Source: Bacteroidales bacterium (GTDB lineage Bacteria; Bacteroidota; Bacteroidia; Bacteroidales; UBA12077). Taken from it: a DNA stretch of 64,000 nucleotides. The notes beneath the pieces are model-generated. The model did no database searches. It had not been told where the DNA came from and saw only the letters and a program-made list of their open reading frames with translations. A program made the translations under genes and the position numbers. The DNA is taken from NCBI GenBank assembly GCA_019038645.1, contig JAHOYT010000046.1:1-64000 (forward strand), read 5' to 3'. Shown in pieces: positions 1-7,998 of the stretch (the first letter of the stretch is position 1; every line of letters starts with the position of its first letter).

Positions 1-50
1 GTTATATATATATTAAAAATTTATTTTTGTGATCATTTTATATATAGATT

Positions 51-956
51 ATGCTTAAATTAAAATATATTTTTCTAATTATATTTCTGTTTTATACTCT
101 GTTTTCGTTCTCACAAAATTTACCAAATTATGATTTTGAAGAATGGGAAGAAAGTAAATCTTTTAACAATCCTATTGATTGGGGAACTTCTAATTATTCT
201 GTATGGGGTATTTATAACTTTAATACGGTAATTCAGGAAGAGCTAGATACATATTCGGGTAATTCAAGTATAAAGCTTGAGACAATTGAAAAAAATATTG
301 CAGGAGAATATGTTAAGATTGCAGGTGTTATAACATTAGGAATTTTTGATGTAAATTTATCAACCAGAAAAGCTGAAATTAAGGGAGGGATTCCTTTTAC
401 TAACAGACCTTCAATTCTTTCAGGTTATTATAAATATTCAACAAGTGGTCTGGATAGCTGCATAATGAGTATATTTCTTACAAAACACAATACATCAACA
501 AAAAACAGAGATACGCTTGGGATTGGTGTTTTTACGTCCAACAAACAAGATGAATGGAGTATATTTGAAGCACCTGTAAAATATAGTTCTACGGAAACTC
601 CTGACAGTATGAACATTATTATTCTTTCATCTGATACAAGCATTTTTGACACCGGAAGTACATTATTTTTAGATAAATTATTTATTGATGCCAGCTTAAG
701 CGTTCCTGAAAAATTATTAATACCAGAAATTTATGTTTTCCCAAATCCGGCAACTGATTATTTTAAAATAAACTGTCCAAATATTTCTTTTTGTAAATAC
801 TCAATCATTGATGTTACCGGAAAAATTCTTATATCTTCAAAATATCACGCAACCGAAGAATTGATAAATATTTCAAATTTAAATCCGGGTTTATATTTTA
901 TACAAGTTACTATCCAAAATAACATTCCTGTTACTAAATCTATAATTATTAAATAA
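51..956 (+). CDS. T9SS-exported surface protein, function unknown
   Basis: Predicted cell-surface or secreted protein exported by the type IX secretion system. Residues 1-21 are a signal peptide ending near FSFSQ. The body (about 22-215) opens with a DFEEW motif and contains a PSILSGYYKY stretch; both recall the jelly-roll PCMD (putative carbohydrate metabolism) domains of Bacteroidota surface proteins, an assignment made by eye. Residues about 225-301 are a type A T9SS sorting domain: VFPNPATDYF, then DVTGK, then GLYFIQV and a KSIIIK end. No catalytic motif is recognisable. The next gene starts 6 bp after the stop and also carries a sorting domain, so the two are probably co-transcribed. The ATG chosen gives a clean signal peptide; no Shine-Dalgarno is visible in the AT-rich 50 bp ahead of it. 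Confidence 0.8.
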   Translation: MLKLKYIFLIIFLFYTLFSFSQNLPNYDFEEWEESKSFNNPIDWGTSNYSVWGIYNFNTVIQEELDTYSGNSSIKLETIEKNIAGEYVKIAGVITLGIFDVNLSTRKAEIKGGIPFTNRPSILSGYYKYSTSGLDSCIMSIFLTKHNTSTKNRDTLGIGVFTSNKQDEWSIFEAPVKYSSTETPDSMNIIILSSDTSIFDTGSTLFLDKLFIDASLSVPEKLLIPEIYVFPNPATDYFKINCPNISFCKYSIIDVTGKILISSKYHATEELINISNLNPGLYFIQVTIQNNIPVTKSIIIK

Positions 957-962
957 CTTCTA

Positions 963-2738
963 ATGAAAAGATTTTTTCTATATATAATCATCTTATTACT
1001 TAATCAATTTACACATGAAGCACTAAGTCAAATAATTAGCACTTCACCTGTACCAAATTCTAAACTTCATCATTCAGAAACGTCAGTTCTTATAAAATTT
1101 GCATCACCTGTGTATGAAGTTTCATTAAACAGTGAACGATTTAAAATGACAGGCACAACAAGTGGCGATTTAGAAATTAATTATAAATTATCAGAAGATA
1201 AAAAATCTATTATATTAAAATCCGATAAAATATTTGATTTAGGGGAAACTATAACTGTAAATATAAATTCAGGGATAATTTTGGAAAGTGGTTATAATGT
1301 TGACGCAACAGAATTCTCTTTTCAGATAAAAGAACAAAACGCACCTAAATCATCCTTGAACAATATAAAAAGTGAACAAAATTTATATTCTATTGACAAT
1401 TTCCCTTCATTAACAATAAATGTTAATGATAATCCTGCTGAAGGAAGAATTTTCTTTTACAATATTTCTCCATTAGAATCTGATAACGACAGGTTTTATG
1501 CGATAATGGAAAATGATGGAACACCTTTTTTTGCGAAACAGGATAACCATAAAGGCCTGAATTTTAATCTGCAAAAGAATGGCTATTTAACTATTTGGGA
1601 CGATAGAAACTTTTTAATGTTAGATTCTGCCTATAACGTAATAAAAACATTTGAATGTACGAATGGATATGATGCTGACTGGCATGAATTACAAGTATTA
1701 GAAAATGGACATGCTTTCTTAATTGCATATGATCAGCAAATTTTTGATATGAGTACAATTGTCCCCGGTGGTCGTGAGTCAGCTATTGTAGAAGGTATAA
1801 TTATTCAGGAGTTTGACAAACAAAACAATCTTGTATTTCAATGGAGAAGTTGGGATCATTTAGATATAACTGACGCCATAAATACTGTGTTTACAGATTT
1901 ATTTGTTTATTATACTCATGGAAATGCTATTGAAATAGATTACGATGGTAATATTCTGGTTTCCGTACTGGCAATGAATCAAATTATTAAAATTGACAGA
2001 AATACTGGCGATATTATCTGGCGACTTGGAGGAATAAATAGTGATTTTACTTTTACTAATGACGAAGGTTTCTGCCGACAACATGACATTAGAAGAATAT
2101 CAAACGGGAATATTACACTTTATGACAATGGAGTATGTCATACACCTCAAATTTCAAGAGCAAAAGAATATAAATTGGATGAAGTAAACAAAACAGCAAC
2201 ATTGGTTTGGGAATATAAACATCCTGAAGAGATTTTTTGTATTGCGATGGGAAATGTACAGAGACTTTCAAACGGAAATACATTCATTAACTGGGGTCAA
2301 CTTCCTATCGAAGCAATGCAGGGGGATGATCTATGGCCCTCAATTACTGAAGTAAGACCAGATAAGTCTATTGCATATGAAGTAACATTTAACGAGTTTT
2401 ATCACCTTATATATAGAAGTTACCGTTATGATTGGGATGTTGCTCCAATAAGCACTTCTAATGATCCACAACCAGAATTAGAAAAATTTGAACTTAGCAT
2501 TTTTCCTAATCCTTCTGCAGACTATATTAACTTATCTTTTAATACAGAAATATCGCGTACTATTGATATCAATATACTTAGTGCTTCCGGAGTGGTAGTA
2601 AAGAGATTTCATGATACATATATCGACCCAAACAATATTGTAAACATTAAAATATCTGAACTAAATCAGGGAGTTTATTTTTGTAGTGTGCTCTATAATA
2701 ATCAGCTTATAACAAAAAGATTTGTTATAATCAAATAA
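963..2738 (+). CDS. Arylsulfotransferase (ASST)-like T9SS cargo protein
   Basis: Secreted propeller protein of the arylsulfotransferase family, whose known members move sulfate between phenolic donors and acceptors outside the cytoplasm. A signal peptide (1-22) is followed by an Ig-like domain (about 24-125, starting STSPVPNSKL). The propeller (about 150-485) contains the family's short repeats: DADWHELQVLENGH (H241), YYTHGNAIEIDYDGNIL (H319), TGDIIWRLGG, and CRQHDIRRISNGNI (H374). Histidines in such motifs include the catalytic one in characterised ASSTs. Residues about 515-591 are a type A T9SS sorting domain (FPNPSADYINLSF ... GVYFCSV ... KRFVIIK). It follows the previous gene by 6 bp and converges on a sulfotransferase whose stop lies 2 bp away. 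Sulfate transfer is inferred; some family members have lost activity. Confidence 0.8.
   Translation: MKRFFLYIIILLLNQFTHEALSQIISTSPVPNSKLHHSETSVLIKFASPVYEVSLNSERFKMTGTTSGDLEINYKLSEDKKSIILKSDKIFDLGETITVNINSGIILESGYNVDATEFSFQIKEQNAPKSSLNNIKSEQNLYSIDNFPSLTINVNDNPAEGRIFFYNISPLESDNDRFYAIMENDGTPFFAKQDNHKGLNFNLQKNGYLTIWDDRNFLMLDSAYNVIKTFECTNGYDADWHELQVLENGHAFLIAYDQQIFDMSTIVPGGRESAIVEGIIIQEFDKQNNLVFQWRSWDHLDITDAINTVFTDLFVYYTHGNAIEIDYDGNILVSVLAMNQIIKIDRNTGDIIWRLGGINSDFTFTNDEGFCRQHDIRRISNGNITLYDNGVCHTPQISRAKEYKLDEVNKTATLVWEYKHPEEIFCIAMGNVQRLSNGNTFINWGQLPIEAMQGDDLWPSITEVRPDKSIAYEVTFNEFYHLIYRSYRYDWDVAPISTSNDPQPELEKFELSIFPNPSADYINLSFNTEISRTIDINILSASGVVVKRFHDTYIDPNNIVNIKISELNQGVYFCSVLYNNQLITKRFVIIK
2707..2730. 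repeat. Perfect 10-bp inverted repeat at the end of the ASST gene
   Basis: TTATAACAAA (2707-2716) and TTTGTTATAA (2721-2730) flank a 4-base loop. It lies inside the last codons of the ASST-like gene, between two convergent genes separated by 2 bp. The stem is almost pure A/T, so it would be a weak terminator at best. Confidence 0.4.
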
Positions 2739-2740
2739 TT

Positions 2741-3832
2741 TTACAAATCGTACTTTGAGTATATAAAGTTAAAGTCCCTGCTGACTTCTTCTTCCGTGAA
2801 ACCAAATTCCTGTAAACTGTATTTATGCTTTGCTTTAAAAGAAGGCTGTTTTAGAGCTTGATTTTTAATCGTATTCATCAGTTTTTGAGTAATTTCTATT
2901 TCAGAATAAACGCATATCTGTCTCATTGTATTTTCAAAATCATTTTTAAGATTTTTATGGCTAATTACTAACACATTTTCTCTTAGGTATGTATTAGAAG
3001 TCATTTGTTCGTCAAACAATTTATAAAAGCTTAAGGATGCATTATATAGATTCTTATAATACTGTTCCTTATAGTTATCTTTTAGATTACTAAAATCATT
3101 AATTTTTTCTTGTACACTTTTTGCCAAAGAGATGCTTGATGGAATAACCTCTTTTGGGTCACGCATTAATATTATAACTTTTGCTCCCTGGTAATTATTA
3201 AATATTTCATTTATATCCAGGATAAATGAAAAGGATTTTGAAAAAATCCTTTTATTAATATTGCTATATGCCAGGTTTTTTTTATGTAGTGTTTTTAGAT
3301 ACTTAACCGCACTTTTTTGGTTACTCGTATTTACCAGGTCACGTTTTACTTCTTCAAAATCTACAAAACTTTTCCATGCTGAAAAATAAAGCCAGTAAAA
3401 CATTCCCTTAAAACTTTTAAAAAACAAAGCAACATCATCTGTTTCAGCTTCTAACAATCCTGTTTTATGTATATTAGGGTCATATATCTCTTTTGGAAAT
3501 TTTCTTTGTAAGAAAGGTAATATTGGACTAATTAATTTTCTCAATGAAATTGACGGAAAAATCATTTCCCATAAAAACATTCCCTTAAACTCATTTGTAT
3601 TATTTAATATGAATTTATGAAGAAATGTGGTCCCGCTTCTGGGGTGTCCTATTAAGAATACTGGTTTAAGTAATCTGGCTCGTTTGTATTTATAATAAAA
3701 TAGAAAATCAAACAATTCCCCGGTAATGCGAATTATGCTATATAAAAACCTGTAAATCGGAATTATTAAATATTTAAATTTAAAACCAAATGTCTTAAAT
3801 AATATACAAAGTGTTTTAAAATGAATAATCAT
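2741..3832 (-). CDS. Sulfotransferase family protein (Sulfotransfer_3-like)
   Basis: Predicted PAPS-dependent sulfotransferase of unknown acceptor. The PAPS 5'-phosphosulfate loop is IGHPRSGTTF (61-70), and a 3'-phosphate-binding segment with VIILMRDPKEVIPSSISLAK lies near the middle. A hydrophobic N-terminal stretch (about 5-45) could tether the protein to the inner membrane. Length (363 aa) fits the family. The gene starts 1 bp after the stop of the KAS III-like gene on the same strand, so the two are almost certainly translated from one message, which suggests that the acceptor derives from a lipid or acyl product. Its 3' end converges on the ASST-like gene with 2 bp between stops. Sulfotransferase membership is secure; the substrate is unknown. 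Confidence 0.85.
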   Translation of the reverse strand: MIIHFKTLCILFKTFGFKFKYLIIPIYRFLYSIIRITGELFDFLFYYKYKRARLLKPVFLIGHPRSGTTFLHKFILNNTNEFKGMFLWEMIFPSISLRKLISPILPFLQRKFPKEIYDPNIHKTGLLEAETDDVALFFKSFKGMFYWLYFSAWKSFVDFEEVKRDLVNTSNQKSAVKYLKTLHKKNLAYSNINKRIFSKSFSFILDINEIFNNYQGAKVIILMRDPKEVIPSSISLAKSVQEKINDFSNLKDNYKEQYYKNLYNASLSFYKLFDEQMTSNTYLRENVLVISHKNLKNDFENTMRQICVYSEIEITQKLMNTIKNQALKQPSFKAKHKYSLQEFGFTEEEVSRDFNFIYSKYDL

Positions 3833-3833
3833 A

Positions 3834-4868
3834 TCACTTAACCCATTCAGCAGCTATGGTAAGCATTGTAAAACCAGCAGCTGCACTTGACATTATAATC
3901 TTACTACCGTTTTTTAAACGATTCTCTTTAATAATATGATCTAAGGTCATTGGGACACTTACATTTACTGTATTACCATATAAATGATGCGTTATGGGGG
4001 CTTTATTATGATTTATATTTAATATATCACAAATCTGATAAATAATTTTTCTGCTGGGCTGATGAGATATAAAATAATCTATATCATCAATGTCCCATCC
4101 TAATTCATTTACCACTTTCATTATTTCGCCGGGTACATGCTCAATTCCAAGATCAAAAACTTCTTTGCTTTGGGATGTAAACTTTCTGCCATTTACCGGC
4201 ACCTGGCATAGCTTATATGCGTTTGGTATTGACGTGTTATGCAGGTTAAGTAAACGAACACATCCCTTTTCCAATGCCTCACGGGTTAAAATCCATGCTG
4301 CCGCACCACTACCTAAAGTTAAACCTGCAGCCTTTACAGATAGTTCCTCAAAGCTTTGTATATCATAATTTATTGCTTCATCCGGAAAATCGGTAGTACA
4401 ACATAATGCAGTCTTAATTGACGGATCAGACATCATTAATGAAGTGGCAACATTTACGGATTGTAATAAACCAGCACATGCGTTAGTTACATCAAATATA
4501 TGTGCCTTTTCTATGCCCAAATTCGCAGCTACCTCCATAGCTGTTGCCGGTTCAAAATATTCTCTGTATATACCTCCATATATTACTAAGTCAACTGAAG
4601 AAACTTCAATATTGTTTTCTTCACATACCATCCGGGAGGCTTCAATTGCGTAATCTAAAGGTCGTTTACCATCTTCATTACCTAAATATCTGTTATCTGT
4701 ATCGCAGTATTTAAAAACAAACGAGATTCCGCTTTTTATTTTTCTAAATTCACTCTTATCACCTTTGAAGTTATCTTCAACCTTTTTAAATATTTCTTCA
4801 TTATTTACTTTGTTTTTAGCAAATTTAACAACCGGAGCTGATAAATATATATCTGTTTTGGCAAGCAT
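3834..4868 (-). CDS. 3-oxoacyl-ACP synthase III (FabH)-like condensing enzyme
   Basis: Thiolase-fold condensing enzyme of the KAS III family, which normally joins acyl-CoA and malonyl-ACP by decarboxylative condensation. The Cys-His-Asn triad is visible: C131 in DVTNACAGLLQSV, H269 in FISHQPSRKII, and N299 in HHLYGNTVNVSVP. Length (344 aa) fits the family. It is probably not the housekeeping fabH: it sits alone with a sulfotransferase, away from plsX or acyl carrier protein genes, and the usual FabH GNTSAAS motif reads GNTVNVS here. Such divergent KAS III proteins often serve specialised lipid, alkylresorcinol or secondary-metabolite pathways (inference). A perfect -7 box TATATTTG lies on the minus strand at 4917-4910, about 35 bp before the start codon region, without a clear -33 box. 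Confidence 0.8.
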   Translation of the reverse strand: MLAKTDIYLSAPVVKFAKNKVNNEEIFKKVEDNFKGDKSEFRKIKSGISFVFKYCDTDNRYLGNEDGKRPLDYAIEASRMVCEENNIEVSSVDLVIYGGIYREYFEPATAMEVAANLGIEKAHIFDVTNACAGLLQSVNVATSLMMSDPSIKTALCCTTDFPDEAINYDIQSFEELSVKAAGLTLGSGAAAWILTREALEKGCVRLLNLHNTSIPNAYKLCQVPVNGRKFTSQSKEVFDLGIEHVPGEIMKVVNELGWDIDDIDYFISHQPSRKIIYQICDILNINHNKAPITHHLYGNTVNVSVPMTLDHIIKENRLKNGSKIIMSSAAAGFTMLTIAAEWVK

Positions 4869-5249
4869 ATCTAATTAAATTATTAAAATATGTAGAAATT
4901 TAAATTAGGCAAATATACTAATAATAAATTTTGAATTATGAACATTATAAAGAATTATCATGGAATACTAATACCCTGAGCTTGTGAGCAATGGCACTAC
5001 CAATCCCATAATACCAGCAGTGAAGAGAAGGCTTTAGGTTTACCTTATTACTATAAAATAAATATTAGATCGAAAAATAATCAATGAATTAATATAAGAA
5101 TCAGAATCTAATTTTCATTGTTCTATTCTATAATATCACCTGAATTAAGTAAATCATTTTATTAAAAATTATTATTATTTTAAATTTGATTACAAGCAAA
5201 GCCTGATTAATTTCCCTGCAAACAATAGTTATGCATATATTTTATAAAC
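4869..5249. other. Spacer without a recognisable gene
   Basis: AT-rich spacer between the KAS III operon and the SusCD operon terminator. A patch at about 4975-5045 is richer in G+C than its surroundings but has no sustained open frame on either strand and no fold I recognise. It might be the remnant of a gene or a small RNA; nothing in the sequence decides this. Confidence 0.4.
4910..4917 (-). promoter_or_regulatory. Candidate -7 box for the KAS III/sulfotransferase operon
   Basis: Minus-strand TATATTTG matches the Bacteroidota TAnnTTTG box exactly, 42 bp upstream of the ATG. No TTTG lies at the expected 19-bp spacing, so this is half a promoter by sequence. Confidence 0.35.
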
Positions 5250-5278
5250 AAAAAGGGTGAGATAATCTCACCCTTTTT
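5250..5278 (-). terminator. Rho-independent terminator of the SusCD operon
   Basis: A 13-bp stem (AAAAAGGGTGAGA paired with TCTCACCCTTTTT) around a TAA loop. The flanking A and T runs would let it act in both directions. It lies 59 bp beyond the last SusCD-operon gene on the minus strand. Confidence 0.9.
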
Positions 5279-5336
5279 ATTATATATCGAAAAATACATT
5301 TAATGTTATTTTTCTTAAAGTACTCTTACAATTATT

Positions 5337-6332
5337 TTACAATTTTTGTAAATTATAAGAGAATGTACCAAAACTACCAGCAGCTACAGTAAGTTCCCAT
5401 CTAAGTTCTATTTTACCAATGCAACTTAAAACTAAACCGCCACCTTCAACAAAACCAGGACCATATCCCCAGTTATATGGAGGAGCACTGGCATCAAAGT
5501 GACATATATTTTGTCCACCATCAACATCAGCAAAAATGAATCCATCAGCAGGAACAGTAACTACAATTGCATAAGGTCCTGATCCATAATATTCATCAAA
5601 TTTAAACGGGTCAATCAGAGTTATCTGATCTGATCCCGGACCTGCCAATACTTCTATTGTAAGTCCTGTTAAACTTGGTCCGTAAGACTCTTCCCACCAA
5701 CTCTCATAAACTATTTCATAAGTTCCTGCAGCTTCAGCAGCATCAAATGGACAACCTACATAATAAGTTAATTCCTGCAACCATACACCATTTTGAATAT
5801 TTGCTAAAGCAGGGCTAAAACTATCTATATCCATTGCCACAATAGTATCATTTCCTGTAGTTTCAGAAATAGCTTCCACCATATATTCAGTTTCAGTAAC
5901 TATTTCAGTGCCATCAGCCATGAAAATATTACCTGTAATGAATGTAAAAGCATCTCCACCTTCTAAACTATTTAAAATATAATTTGACTCAAGAGGAAAT
6001 AAATCTGCAAGATCCTGCGTGTCGAAATTATATTCAGTAGGGAAACTGGTAATAGAAGTTACAAAAGCAGTATCAGGAACTCCTGTTGAAGCCTTCGTAA
6101 ATACCACAGATAATGCAATAGATCCTGCTGCTTCATCTGCTATTACATCTACAGTAAAACTACCTGCAAATACACCCGGATTATCCACTAAAATTAGCGG
6201 ATCTCCTAAAGAAATCAAGTTTTTAACTGCACCAGGTCCCATATCCGGCATAGAAGTCTCACCTTCCTCGCATGAGCTAAACAACAGCGCACCCAGAATG
6301 GTTACTAACATCAATTTTAATATTTTTTTCAT
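5337..6332 (-). CDS. Surface lipoprotein, third gene of the SusCD operon
   Basis: Predicted lipoprotein of 331 aa. The chosen start (MKKILKLMLV) gives a compact lipoprotein signal ending LLFSSC; an ATG 24 bp upstream (position 6356) is the alternative. The mature protein is acidic and beta-rich, with an N-terminal part (about 40-150) resembling an Ig-like lipoprotein domain and a C-terminal part rich in aromatic residues and glycine (PPYNWGYGPGF). I do not recognise a family. It follows the SusD-like gene by 36 bp on the same strand, just where SusE/SusF-like or other surface accessory lipoproteins sit, so a role in binding the same nutrient is inferred. The operon ends with a strong terminator 59 bp downstream. 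Confidence 0.75.
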   Translation of the reverse strand: MKKILKLMLVTILGALLFSSCEEGETSMPDMGPGAVKNLISLGDPLILVDNPGVFAGSFTVDVIADEAAGSIALSVVFTKASTGVPDTAFVTSITSFPTEYNFDTQDLADLFPLESNYILNSLEGGDAFTFITGNIFMADGTEIVTETEYMVEAISETTGNDTIVAMDIDSFSPALANIQNGVWLQELTYYVGCPFDAAEAAGTYEIVYESWWEESYGPSLTGLTIEVLAGPGSDQITLIDPFKFDEYYGSGPYAIVVTVPADGFIFADVDGGQNICHFDASAPPYNWGYGPGFVEGGGLVLSCIGKIELRWELTVAAGSFGTFSYNLQKL

Positions 6333-6368
6333 ATTTTCAATATTTAAAATTTTCATACTTTAATTTAA

Positions 6369-7979
6369 TTAAATATCCCAAAATAAATTCGCTGTTGTAA
6401 TAACTTTTTGAACAGGCGCATTGGCATTCAAATCAATCTCTGAATTTGGCCATGGGAAAGATAAAGGATATCCTCTTGTACACTGTGTTGGTACAGGTCC
6501 GCTACCATCACCACCATCTGATTGGAAACCACCATTTGAGTTTGCATCAAACATAACAGGATATCCGGTTCTTCTGTAATCAGTATAAGAATCTACTGAT
6601 GCTCCCCAGCTTTGAATCCACTTTTGAGTCATAATCATCTCATATTGTTCTTCAGCAGTTCCTGCATCATAAGCAGCCATAATACTGGCAATATATCCGC
6701 CATCTGCTATTGCAGGAGCACCACCAATTACACCAACTATTTGATTAATAAGGTCAAACGAAGCAGTAACACCATCTTCAAATGATGTTCTTGCATCTCC
6801 AATAGCTTCCTGAGACGCTAATTCAGCTTCAATGAATAAACGATCTGCATACGTAATGAATCTCATTGGTGCATTTCCTGTTCCGTGCTCAGCTCCTAAT
6901 GTTCCAACAGCTGATCCATCATCATATCTTCCACCAACCGGGTAATAACCGATCATAGTAAAAGTACTTCTTCCTGCGTGGTCACGATTTGTACCTTCAG
7001 AACCAAAATAAAGAGTTATAAAATCGCCATTCTCATATTCAGTAGGATTCTCTGAAGTAGCTCTGTATTGATTACAAAAGTAATAAGGTATTCTTGGATC
7101 TACTATAGTATTGTAAATATCAGCGTTTTCGCCATTTAATAATTCATAGAACCAGGGACTTATGTATGTACTGATTTGTGAACCTGAATATTCATCAACA
7201 AAACCAGGATTACGGTTTTCCGGATTACTTGTAGTTCCAAAGTACATCATAAAATCTTCACCACTCTCGATTAAATTACCAGCGAGTAATGTAGTAACAG
7301 CTGCAGAGCTAAACATACTTGTGTTTCGCACCTGATTATACAATTTCAATTTCAAAGTATTAGCTGCTTTAACCCATAAACTAATATCTCCACCATAAAT
7401 AAGATCATCATCACCTGGTGCATATTCGTTTACAGAAGTTGCATCATTTAAATTAGCAATACCTTCATCAATCATTGCAAATATCTCGCCATAAATTACT
7501 TCGTCGCTGTCAAATAAAGGAGAAATAATATCAGGATTATTTACTTCAAAATATGGTATATCTCCCCAAACATCAACCATCTGACTATAAGTATATGCCT
7601 TTAATATTTTTGCGATACCAACATATTGCATATAGTCATTTTCTGTACCAACCTCAATTAATAAATCAAGATCAGTTAACGGACGGGAATAAAAATAATC
7701 CCAGTATGTTTCTGCATCATCTGCAGCAATTCCATACTGATCAATACTTTCTCTTGTAGATATCTGATGTACATATACACCTGTGATATAACCCATATTC
7801 ATGTATCCGGTTGAAAGATAATCCGAAATATCATACTCTATACCCGGCAATAAAAGGTTAATATAAGGAACATCTGGCTGGTTAGGATTTTTGTTTACAT
7901 CTAACCAATCTCCGTTACAGCTTGTCAGCAATCCAAAGATTGTTAACAATATTAGTATTTTGTATTTCATAGTTCTCAT
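6369..7979 (-). CDS. SusD/RagB-like nutrient-binding outer membrane lipoprotein
   Basis: SusD-like lid protein that sits on the outer face of its SusC partner and captures the substrate. Lipoprotein signal: hydrophobic run followed by LLTSC, then NGDWLDVNKNPNQPD, a start typical of the SusD-like_2 group (Pfam PF12771-type). The helical TPR scaffold is suggested by segments such as MQYVGIAKILKAYTYSQMVD and the surrounding PYFE motif. Length (536 aa) is normal. A second ATG three codons in (7970) is an equally good start. It lies 19 bp downstream of the SusC gene stop. No glycoside hydrolase, sulfatase or peptidase is adjacent, so the ligand cannot be inferred from context; SusD-like_2 systems include ones that take up peptides. 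Confidence 0.95.
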   Translation of the reverse strand: MRTMKYKILILLTIFGLLTSCNGDWLDVNKNPNQPDVPYINLLLPGIEYDISDYLSTGYMNMGYITGVYVHQISTRESIDQYGIAADDAETYWDYFYSRPLTDLDLLIEVGTENDYMQYVGIAKILKAYTYSQMVDVWGDIPYFEVNNPDIISPLFDSDEVIYGEIFAMIDEGIANLNDATSVNEYAPGDDDLIYGGDISLWVKAANTLKLKLYNQVRNTSMFSSAAVTTLLAGNLIESGEDFMMYFGTTSNPENRNPGFVDEYSGSQISTYISPWFYELLNGENADIYNTIVDPRIPYYFCNQYRATSENPTEYENGDFITLYFGSEGTNRDHAGRSTFTMIGYYPVGGRYDDGSAVGTLGAEHGTGNAPMRFITYADRLFIEAELASQEAIGDARTSFEDGVTASFDLINQIVGVIGGAPAIADGGYIASIMAAYDAGTAEEQYEMIMTQKWIQSWGASVDSYTDYRRTGYPVMFDANSNGGFQSDGGDGSGPVPTQCTRGYPLSFPWPNSEIDLNANAPVQKVITTANLFWDI

Positions 7980-7998
7980 TTTTATACTTTTTTAGTCT

